From the NCBI GenBank assembly GCA_003446545.1, contig DMAO01000284.1:1-7967 (forward strand): a stretch of DNA of 7,967 bases, in the 5' to 3' direction. Shown in pieces: positions 1-5,729 of the stretch (its first letter is position 1; the number at the start of each line of letters is the position of its first letter). This DNA is from Sphaerochaeta sp. GTDB taxonomy: Bacteria > Spirochaetota > Spirochaetia > Sphaerochaetales > Sphaerochaetaceae. Under the pieces are notes generated by a model. The model worked only from the letters and a program-made list of their open reading frames with translations, made no database searches and had not been told where the DNA came from. Position numbers and translations under genes: made by a program.

Positions 1-1
1 G

Positions 2-301
2 GGCTTGGGACCAAGTGTCCTGTATGTTCCCGCAACCAAGACCAATGATGGCGCGTATTATGTGTTGAAGGATAATGAGAAGAATGCTTCTGAGATTACC
101 TTCACCGATGCGCTTATGGAAAGTCCCTTGTACCTACAACTTGGTTTGGGCTTGGAAATTGGAAAAGTTGGATTGAGAGTGCGGTATCTGTTCGAGAGTG
201 ATTCCACAATGGGGAATTTTATTGAAACTAGGTCCTCAATGGATCTGTTTCAGCTGACTAGCGGTTCACTTTCTCTTGCGTTGTCCTTAAAAATGTTTTA
301 G
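2..301 (+). CDS. Partial outer-membrane beta-barrel-like protein (C-terminal part)
   Basis: The frame is open to the left edge (the codon before the first possible TTG is GGC), so only the last 99 codons of a larger gene are seen. The TTG at position 5 is internal and is not taken as the start. The visible protein alternates polar and hydrophobic residues in strand-like stretches (YLQLGLGLEIG, VGLRVRYLFES, SLSLALSLKMF) and ends in phenylalanine, as the last strand of many outer-membrane barrels does. The arrangement G-x-GP, then an acidic/Ala/SP motif, then a VGL strand recurs in the next gene, which suggests a tandem paralogue. It lies 59 nt upstream of that gene on the same strand and may be co-transcribed with it. 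An envelope role is inferred from strand pattern only; no named family is recognised. Confidence 0.6.
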   Translation, partial: GLGPSVLYVPATKTNDGAYYVLKDNEKNASEITFTDALMESPLYLQLGLGLEIGKVGLRVRYLFESDSTMGNFIETRSSMDLFQLTSGSLSLALSLKMF

Positions 302-348
302 ATTTCTTATAGCATAACGATAAGACGGGTATCAGCCAGTCAAAAAAA

Positions 349-354
349 AGAGGT
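349..354 (+). promoter_or_regulatory. Ribosome binding site of the 211-aa barrel protein
   Basis: AGAGGT follows an A-rich run and stands 6 nt before the ATG at 361. It supports that start, which also places a signal peptide at the extreme N-terminus. Confidence 0.6.
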
Positions 355-360
355 AAAAGT

Positions 361-996
361 ATGAAAAAGAGATTTTTAGTATTACTCATCGTAGTATGTG
401 TCCTGCTTCCTGCAACACTAAGTGCAGCTTTGGTAGATTTGAGCATCGGTGCAACAGCACGCTATGATAAGAGCTTCGCAGAAGTTCAGACATCCATTGA
501 TGATGAGACCTATGGTGATGAGCTTGCCAAGATTGAAAACTATGCATTTGGTGCTGACGTCCGTGTTAAGCTCCTGCTTGCAGAGGTAGACTTGGTAGGT
601 ATGTTCGGTAATAAGACCATCAGTGGTGTTGACTATACTACCATCTCCGTACTGACCAGTGCAGGTATCTCCCTTGATATCCTGAATATTGCCAGACTCG
701 GCTTTGGCATGGGACCCCGCTTCAACGTGATGATCGATCCTGATGGAAACACTGTCATTGAGGATTCAAGTGGTACTGGTGTAGACTCAATGGATAGATT
801 CAGTGAAGCATTCATAAACTCTCCTGTTGCCTACCGTGCAACCGCCGATTTCAAACTCGGTAACATGATGGTCGGTCTCAACTACACTGTTGATACTGCA
901 TACACCTTCAATAATGCTGCGGATGTGCAGAACCTCTTTGATGCCCCTCTGGATTCAGGTAAGGTCGGAGTTTCCTTCCTTTTCTCACTCATCTAG
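361..996 (+). CDS. Secreted outer-membrane beta-barrel-like protein, 211 aa
   Basis: The protein begins with a textbook signal peptide: Met-Lys-Lys-Arg, a hydrophobic core (residues 5-16), then a small-residue cleavage site around LSA-A near residue 22-23. The mature part is rich in alternating strand segments such as LVDLSIGATARYD, FGADVRVKLLLAEVDLVGMFG, MMVGLNYTVDTAYTF and the final GKVGVSFLFSLI. This suggests an 8-stranded-sized small barrel exposed at the outer membrane. It has no cysteines in the mature part and no lipobox, so it is not a lipoprotein. The start is fixed by AGAGGT 6 nt upstream. Its C-terminal half aligns by eye with the truncated gene on its left, and a strong terminator follows 20 nt after its stop. 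The function (porin, adhesin or structural) cannot be read from the sequence; the barrel assignment is inference. Confidence 0.65.
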   Translation: MKKRFLVLLIVVCVLLPATLSAALVDLSIGATARYDKSFAEVQTSIDDETYGDELAKIENYAFGADVRVKLLLAEVDLVGMFGNKTISGVDYTTISVLTSAGISLDILNIARLGFGMGPRFNVMIDPDGNTVIEDSSGTGVDSMDRFSEAFINSPVAYRATADFKLGNMMVGLNYTVDTAYTFNNAADVQNLFDAPLDSGKVGVSFLFSLI

Positions 997-1016
997 GAAT
1001 AGCCAGATTAGACTGA

Positions 1017-1050
1017 CAGGCCCGGAGAAATCCGGGCCTGTATTGCTTTT
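1017..1050 (+). terminator. Strong intrinsic terminator with GAAA tetraloop
   Basis: CAGGCCCGGA (1017-1026) and TCCGGGCCTG (1031-1040) form a perfect 10-bp GC-rich stem closed by the stable GAAA (GNRA) tetraloop. TATTGCTTTT follows. It lies 20 nt after the barrel gene's stop and separates that gene from the polA operon. Confidence 0.9.
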
Positions 1051-1070
1051 CTGCTTTGGGTAAGTATGAT
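1043..1070 (+). promoter_or_regulatory. Candidate sigma-70-type promoter of the polA operon
   Basis: TATGAT (1065-1070) matches the -10 consensus at 5 of 6 positions. TTGCTT (1043-1048), 16 nt upstream, matches the -35 at only 3 of 6. Transcription would start near 1077, leaving a leader of about 18 nt with the ribosome binding site at 1082. The -35 lies inside the T-rich tail of the preceding terminator. The weak -35 makes this tentative, but a promoter is expected here because the terminator blocks read-through. Confidence 0.35.
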
Positions 1071-1081
1071 ACAGTAATCGC

Positions 1082-1087
1082 AAGGAG
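1082..1087 (+). promoter_or_regulatory. Ribosome binding site deciding the start at 1095
   Basis: AAGGAG stands 7 nt before the ATG at 1095 but only 1 nt before the ATG at 1089, so 1095 is the preferred start of the small membrane protein. An upstream TTG at 1056 has no such site. Confidence 0.7.
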
Positions 1088-1094
1088 CATGACC

Positions 1095-1433
1095 ATGGCT
1101 AACAAGGGTTTTATCCACCTCTTCCTCTCAGCGTTGATTGCAGCGCTGATATCTTTTTTTCTCCTGTATTTCTTTGCCCCCAGCATGAGTACCAGGTTCT
1201 TGGGAGTCAGCTTTGCAACCCGTGAAGGTTCTGATAATGCATTGGTGATAACAGCCGTTGAAACTGCGATTGACCAAGTGAAAAATAGTCCTGAATTTAC
1301 CCAAGAGTCGCTTGACAAGCTCCAGGACCTCCTACAAAGTGCAGAGGTGCAGGCAAAGCTCAAGGCAGCTGCCAAACAGGGTGAGGACATATTGAAGGAT
1401 GCCGTCCAGAGCGTTACGGACAAGGTGAAATGA
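1095..1433 (+). CDS. Small single-pass membrane protein, 112 aa, unknown function
   Basis: I do not recognise this protein. Residues 7-28 form one strongly hydrophobic segment (FIHLFLSALIAALISFFLLYFF), too long and uninterrupted for a simple cleaved signal and without a clear cleavage site, so it is probably an N-terminal anchor. After a short linker with Thr, Arg and Gly, residues 48-112 are Ala/Lys/Glu/Gln-rich and predicted helical by composition, possibly amphipathic or coiled coil (QESLDKLQDLLQSAEVQAKL). The start at 1095 is chosen over 1089 and the TTG at 1056 because AAGGAG lies 7 nt upstream. Its stop overlaps the start of the PhnP-like gene (ATGA), so the two are probably translationally coupled. 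It is the first gene of the polA operon. Topology (body inside or outside) is ambiguous from charges. Confidence 0.7.
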   Translation: MANKGFIHLFLSALIAALISFFLLYFFAPSMSTRFLGVSFATREGSDNALVITAVETAIDQVKNSPEFTQESLDKLQDLLQSAEVQAKLKAAAKQGEDILKDAVQSVTDKVK

Positions 1434-2215
1434 AGCCCTTTCAGGTAACCTTTCTGGGAACCGGAACTAGCCATGGGATTCCGGTCATCGGGTGCCCCTG
1501 TCCTGTATGCCACTCCTCAGATCCCCATGACAACCGTTTCCGCAGCAGTATCCTCATCGAGGATGGGGATCATACCCTGCTTATCGATACCACTCCGGAG
1601 TTTCGCCTGCAGGCCTTGCGAGCAAACCTGAAGAGCCTTGATGCGGTGCTCTATACCCATGACCATGCAGACCATTTCAACGGTATCGATGACCTCAGGG
1701 TTTTCTGCAAGGATAGTACCTTGCCTGTGTTCTGCTCTGAGGAGGTTGCCTCCTGTATCATCTCCCGCTTTGGCTATGTGCTGAAGACCTATGATGAGGC
1801 AGGTGGGATACCCCATCTCCAGTTGAACAAGCTCATTGCATATGAAATGATTCATGTTGCAGGATTTGATGTCCTCCCCATACCGATACGCCATGGGAGC
1901 AACCTTATCATGGCCTTTCGTATTGGCTCTTTCATCTATGCCACTGATAGCAGTGGCATCCCCCCGGAAAGCCTGCTATACTTTGAGGGAGTCGATACCT
2001 TGGTGTTGGGAAGCCTACGCTATTCGCCCCATCCCACCCACTTCAGTGTGGGTGAGGCTGTCGCCTTTGCAACGAAAGTAGGGGCCAAACGGGTGTTTCT
2101 CACCCATTTGTGCCATGATATACGTCACAGTCAGCTGGAAGCCGAGCTTCCTCTTCACATGCATGTGGCTTACGACATGTTACAGATTACCATAGGGGAT
2201 ACGTATGACCAATGA
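1430..2215 (+). CDS. PhnP-like metallo-beta-lactamase-fold phosphodiesterase, 261 aa
   Basis: This is a member of the PhnP branch (COG1235) of the metallo-beta-lactamase fold. E. coli PhnP hydrolyses 5-phosphoribosyl 1,2-cyclic phosphate. The N-terminus shows FLGTGTSHGIPVIGC (residues 8-22), followed by C22, C24 and C27, which match the structural-zinc cysteine cluster of PhnP. The two-metal site is complete: THDHADH (H77, H79, D81, H82), H155 in PIRHG, D173 in ATDSSG, and H226 in FLTHLCHD. Length and C-terminal order match PhnP (about 252 aa). Its ATG overlaps the stop of the small membrane protein by 4 nt, and its own stop overlaps polA by 11 nt. No phosphonate (phn) genes are visible, so the substrate may be a different cyclic phosphodiester, and I withhold the symbol phnP. 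Family assignment is firm; substrate is not. Confidence 0.9.
   Translation: MKPFQVTFLGTGTSHGIPVIGCPCPVCHSSDPHDNRFRSSILIEDGDHTLLIDTTPEFRLQALRANLKSLDAVLYTHDHADHFNGIDDLRVFCKDSTLPVFCSEEVASCIISRFGYVLKTYDEAGGIPHLQLNKLIAYEMIHVAGFDVLPIPIRHGSNLIMAFRIGSFIYATDSSGIPPESLLYFEGVDTLVLGSLRYSPHPTHFSVGEAVAFATKVGAKRVFLTHLCHDIRHSQLEAELPLHMHVAYDMLQITIGDTYDQ
2194..2199 (+). promoter_or_regulatory. Ribosome binding site of polA inside the upstream gene
   Basis: AGGGGA lies within the last codons of the PhnP-like gene, 5 nt before the ATG at 2205. It supports that start over the in-frame ATG at 2220, which would have no equally good site. Confidence 0.6.
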
Positions 2216-5096
2216 TTCCATGGAGCTGTTCGGCGAACAGGATTTTGACCAGAAGAAATTGGAAAAGGAAGCTTCCGTGCGTCCTGCACTCGTCATCGAA
2301 AAGAGGGAAGCGAAACCTGTCGTGGAAAGGATGACAGGGGAGGAGTCCAGTATAGGGCCGGCAAAGCCTTCTCTTGAGAAGAGGCTCTACATTATCGACG
2401 GCTATGCCCTTATCTACCGATCATACTTTGCTTTTATAAACAACCCGATGAAAGACTCCCAGGGCAACAATATCAGCGCGGTCTACGGGTTCTTCTCCAC
2501 GCTGCTGAAGTTGCTTCGGGAAAACAATCCCAAATACATGGTCGTTGCCATGGATAGTTATGGACCTACCTTCCGCCATGACATGTACGAACCCTATAAG
2601 GCAAACCGAGAGGCTGCCCCACCGGACCTGCACTCCCAGGTCCCTATCATCAATGCCATTCTCAAGGCACTTGATATCCCGATGATGGCGATAGTAGGCT
2701 TCGAAGCTGATGACATAATCGCAACCCTCAGTAGGGAGGCCACCCGCCACAACCTCGATACCATCATGTTTACCGGGGATAAGGACCTGTTGCAGCTTGT
2801 CGATGACCATATCTTTGCCCTGAGGCCTGCCAAGAAAGGGGAGAAGCAGTACCGCCTGATGGGCAGAGCCGAAGTCCAGCAGGAGTTTGGTGTCCTGCCT
2901 ACGCAGGTCGTGGACTACCTCTCTCTTGTGGGGGACGCTTCTGACAATGTCCCTGGAGTCAAGGGGATAGGGGAGAAGGGGGCAGCCAAGCTCCTACAGC
3001 AGTTTGGTTCCCTTGAAGAGATTTACAGGAATATTCGTCTCTGCGCAAAGGGTATACAGAAAAAATTGCTGGAGGGAGAAGAGCTTGCGAAGTTGAGCAA
3101 GTCCTTGGTGGAGCTCAAGGATGACCTGTTCGAGGTGGATTCCTTTGACACTGAGGAGTATCGGCTCGATCAGCTCAACTACAAGGCTGCCATTCCCCTG
3201 TTTGGGGAAATAGGGATGAAGAGCATCATGCGCGAGCTTGAAAAGCTTGCCAACGGGGGCTCTGCACCTAAAAAGCAAGACGTGGTAATGCAAGTGATGA
3301 AGTCATCAGGGAAGGGAACCTATGAAGCGGTAGTGACGCTACCAAGGCTGCAAGAACTGCTTGCACAGGCAGAGAAGGAGGGTGGCCTCATCGCCTTCGA
3401 CCTGGAGACAGACTCCCTCGATGCTATGGACGCCAAGCCCCTTGGATTTTCTTTTTCTTGGGTTGAGGCGATTGCCTACTATGTGCCTATTATTAGCGAG
3501 GGTGAAAGGCTGTTCTCTGATGAAGAACTCAGAAAGGTTCTTTCTGAGTTCTTCACTACAGGCAGACTCTCTCTGGTTGGGCAGAACATCAAGTATGACT
3601 ACAAAGTACTGGTAAATTGGGGTGTTGTGCCCAAGAAGCTTGTATTCGACACCATGGTAGCAGCTTGGCTGTTGGACAGCACTGGGGTCTTCAATATGGA
3701 CTACCTCTCCGACAAGTACTTGGGATACAAGACGCTTTCCTACAAGGATACCGTTCCCAAGGGCAAGACTGTCGGGGATATTCCGCAGGAACAGGCTGTA
3801 TTCTATGGCGCTGAGGATGCTGATATTACCTTCAGGCTCTATAAGCTGTTCACCAACCTGTTGGTCGCACGGGATCTCATGGGCCTGATGGAAAATCTTG
3901 AGATGCCGCTTCTACGTATCATTGCCAATATGGAGATTGAGGGCATCTTCCTTGACAGGACTCTTTTGGAACCTCTGACCTCTGAGTTTGAAGAGCGAAT
4001 CGGTGCGATACAGAAGGATATCTTTGCGATCTGTGGGCATGAGTTCAACCTCAACTCCCCCAAGCAGTTGCAACAAGTGTTGTTTGTCGAGCGTGAGATC
4101 CCTACAGGGGCAAGGACCCGTACCGGTTTTTCCACAGCCACGGATGTATTGGAGCCCTTGAGCGAGACCTATCCTGAGGTGGCGTTGGTACTGGAGTACC
4201 GGATGCTCAACAAGCTCAAGTCGACCTACATCGATAAGCTGCCTCTGGATATCCTGGAAAGGACTGGGAGGATCCATCCATCCTTCTCCCAGACAGGCAC
4301 AGAAACCGGCAGATTGTCCTGTAAAGACCCCAATTTGCAGAACATCCCGGTCAGGACTGAAGAGGGCAGGCGTATCCGTTCCTCATTTGTCCCCAAGGAA
4401 GGGTATGTACCCCTTTCTGCTGACTATTCGCAAATCGAGCTGGTGGTCCTTGCCCATATGGCAGACGACCCTGCCCTGAAGGGAGCCTTCCTCAAGGGTG
4501 TTGATGTCCATAGCTCGACAGCTTCCCTAATCTTTGACGTCCCCCTAGAAGAGGTGACAGGCGAGCAGAGAAGGGTGGCCAAGACCATCAACTTCGGTGT
4601 GATGTATGGTATGGACCCCCACAGCCTTTCAGGGGACTTGAAGATTACACACGCTGAGGCAAAGGCTTTCATCGATCAGTATTTTGAGCGCTACAGTGCG
4701 GTCAATGCGTTCATCGAGAAGACGCGCAAAGATGCCGCCCACAACGGCTATGTATCTACTTTGCTTGGACACCTACGCACCATTACTGAGATTGCAAGCA
4801 GCAATGGGGTCGAGCGGGCTAAGGCCCAGAGGATAGCAGTGAATACTGTTATCCAGGGCAGTGCTGCCGATATCATGAAGCTTGCCATGCTTCGCATAGA
4901 CAAATCTTTGCAATTGCATTCCCCTGCTACCAAGCTGTTGCTGCAGATTCATGATGAACTTGTCTTTGAGGTTCCCGAAGGGGAGCTAAAGAAGGTACAC
5001 TCGTTGGTCAAAGAAGCGATGGAGGGCGCTGTGAAGCTATCACTCCCCTTGCGTGCAAGTCTTGAGACTGGGAAAAGTTGGGGAGAAATTCACTGA
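2205..5096 (+). CDS. polA: DNA polymerase I, 963 aa, all three domains
   Basis: Pol I acts in gap filling, RNA primer removal and repair in the cytoplasm. Residues 61-345 are the 5' nuclease: D65 in YIIDG, TFRHDMYEPYKANR, FEADD (D169, D170), TGDKD (D192, D194), GDASDN (D244, D247), then the helix-hairpin-helix VKGIGEKGA. Residues 390-545 are the 3'-5' exonuclease with all catalytic residues: D399 and E401 (FDLET), D465 (NIKYD), Y534 and D538 (YGAEDAD), so proofreading should be active. The polymerase has TETGRLS (699-705), motif A with D740 (SADYSQIE), the O helix with R789, K793, F797 and Y801, and motif C with H916, D917 and E918. F797 corresponds to the E. coli F762 type. Compared with E. 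coli Pol I (928 aa), there is an N-terminal extension of about 50 charged, linker-like residues. The gene overlaps the PhnP-like gene by 11 nt and coaE by 1 nt. Confidence 0.98.
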   Translation: MTNDSMELFGEQDFDQKKLEKEASVRPALVIEKREAKPVVERMTGEESSIGPAKPSLEKRLYIIDGYALIYRSYFAFINNPMKDSQGNNISAVYGFFSTLLKLLRENNPKYMVVAMDSYGPTFRHDMYEPYKANREAAPPDLHSQVPIINAILKALDIPMMAIVGFEADDIIATLSREATRHNLDTIMFTGDKDLLQLVDDHIFALRPAKKGEKQYRLMGRAEVQQEFGVLPTQVVDYLSLVGDASDNVPGVKGIGEKGAAKLLQQFGSLEEIYRNIRLCAKGIQKKLLEGEELAKLSKSLVELKDDLFEVDSFDTEEYRLDQLNYKAAIPLFGEIGMKSIMRELEKLANGGSAPKKQDVVMQVMKSSGKGTYEAVVTLPRLQELLAQAEKEGGLIAFDLETDSLDAMDAKPLGFSFSWVEAIAYYVPIISEGERLFSDEELRKVLSEFFTTGRLSLVGQNIKYDYKVLVNWGVVPKKLVFDTMVAAWLLDSTGVFNMDYLSDKYLGYKTLSYKDTVPKGKTVGDIPQEQAVFYGAEDADITFRLYKLFTNLLVARDLMGLMENLEMPLLRIIANMEIEGIFLDRTLLEPLTSEFEERIGAIQKDIFAICGHEFNLNSPKQLQQVLFVEREIPTGARTRTGFSTATDVLEPLSETYPEVALVLEYRMLNKLKSTYIDKLPLDILERTGRIHPSFSQTGTETGRLSCKDPNLQNIPVRTEEGRRIRSSFVPKEGYVPLSADYSQIELVVLAHMADDPALKGAFLKGVDVHSSTASLIFDVPLEEVTGEQRRVAKTINFGVMYGMDPHSLSGDLKITHAEAKAFIDQYFERYSAVNAFIEKTRKDAAHNGYVSTLLGHLRTITEIASSNGVERAKAQRIAVNTVIQGSAADIMKLAMLRIDKSLQLHSPATKLLLQIHDELVFEVPEGELKKVHSLVKEAMEGAVKLSLPLRASLETGKSWGEIH

Positions 5097-5701
5097 TGAA
5101 GATCATTGGTCTGACAGGCAAGGCCTCTGCAGGGAAGAATGTGGTTGCCTCCTCATTTGCCAGACAGGGGTGCTCTGTCATCGATGTCGACCAGCTGGGG
5201 CATGTTGTGCTGGAACTGAATCAGAATTTGCTAGGGGAGACCTTTGGTCCTGGGATACTCAGAGAGGGTAAGGTCGACCGCAAGGCTCTAGGAGCCCTTG
5301 TTTTCTCTGATCCAGAAAAGCTTAAGGCACTTGAGGCAATTATGCACCCTGCAATGGTAAGGGAGTGTAAACATTTGATTGAGAAGGCCGAGGAACAAGG
5401 GACAGAGGCTTTGCTCATCAATGCGGCCCTGCTGTATAGGATGCAGCTCTATAGGTTGTGCGACCAGGTGGTTTTTGTAAAGGCACCGCTTTTCAGGAGG
5501 TTGGTACGCTCCAAAAAGCGTGAGGACATCACCCTGAAGAATTTTTTGGCAAGGGAGAGGGCACAAATGGATATACGAGAGGATGTTTTCCCTTCGTCCC
5601 TCCCTGTTTTCAAACTGTGCAATGACACTGATACAGCGTTAATTCATCGACAAGTCGCAGCGTATTGTGCTAGGATAGGAATCGGAGTTTCATCATCCTG
5701 A
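5096..5701 (+). CDS. coaE: Dephospho-CoA kinase, 201 aa, divergent P-loop
   Basis: CoaE phosphorylates the 3'-OH of dephospho-CoA with ATP, the last step of coenzyme A synthesis. The start is the ATG at 5096, which overlaps the polA stop (TGATG), with GGGGAG 10 nt upstream; the six extra upstream codons are rejected. Family marks are MKIIGLTG followed by the P-loop G8-K14, VIDVDQLGH (D30, D32, H36), VDRKALGALVF (60-70), IMHPAMV (82-88) and the Arg/Lys-rich lid (FRRLVRSKKRED). Length is typical for the family. Two motifs are unusual: the P-loop ends GK-Asn instead of GK-Ser/Thr, and the segment normally D-x-PLL-x-E reads NAALLYR (109-115). The rest of the fold markers and the unbroken frame argue for a functional divergent kinase rather than a pseudogene. 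Confidence 0.88.
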   Translation: MKIIGLTGKASAGKNVVASSFARQGCSVIDVDQLGHVVLELNQNLLGETFGPGILREGKVDRKALGALVFSDPEKLKALEAIMHPAMVRECKHLIEKAEEQGTEALLINAALLYRMQLYRLCDQVVFVKAPLFRRLVRSKKREDITLKNFLARERAQMDIREDVFPSSLPVFKLCNDTDTALIHRQVAAYCARIGIGVSSS

Positions 5702-5718
5702 TGAGACAATTGTAGTAT

Positions 5719-5723
5719 GAGGG
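5719..5723 (+). promoter_or_regulatory. Ribosome binding site of the 410-aa anchored protein
   Basis: GAGGG sits in the 28-nt gap after coaE, 6 nt before the ATG at 5730. It supports this start and independent translation initiation within the operon. Confidence 0.55.
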
Positions 5724-5729
5724 TTTGAA

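Noticed and set aside
1056..1094. TTG start that would add 13 residues to the small membrane protein
   Set aside because: It lies just after the T-tail of the terminator and on top of the likely -10 box, lacks a ribosome binding site, and AAGGAG is placed properly for the ATG at 1095.
989..1513. A 174-codon minus-strand open frame opposite the terminator, small membrane gene and start of the PhnP-like gene
   Set aside because: It crosses a strong terminator and runs antisense to two genes with clear motifs and ribosome binding sites; its product has no recognisable feature.
3361..3814. Two plus-strand frames inside polA (84 and 65 codons)
   Set aside because: Polymerase I is intact and well conserved across this stretch; these are out-of-frame shadows with no frameshift to explain.
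5078..5095. Upstream start adding six residues to CoaE
   Set aside because: The family begins directly at Met-Lys-Ile-Ile-Gly-Leu-Thr-Gly, and the ATG at 5096 is coupled to the polA stop.
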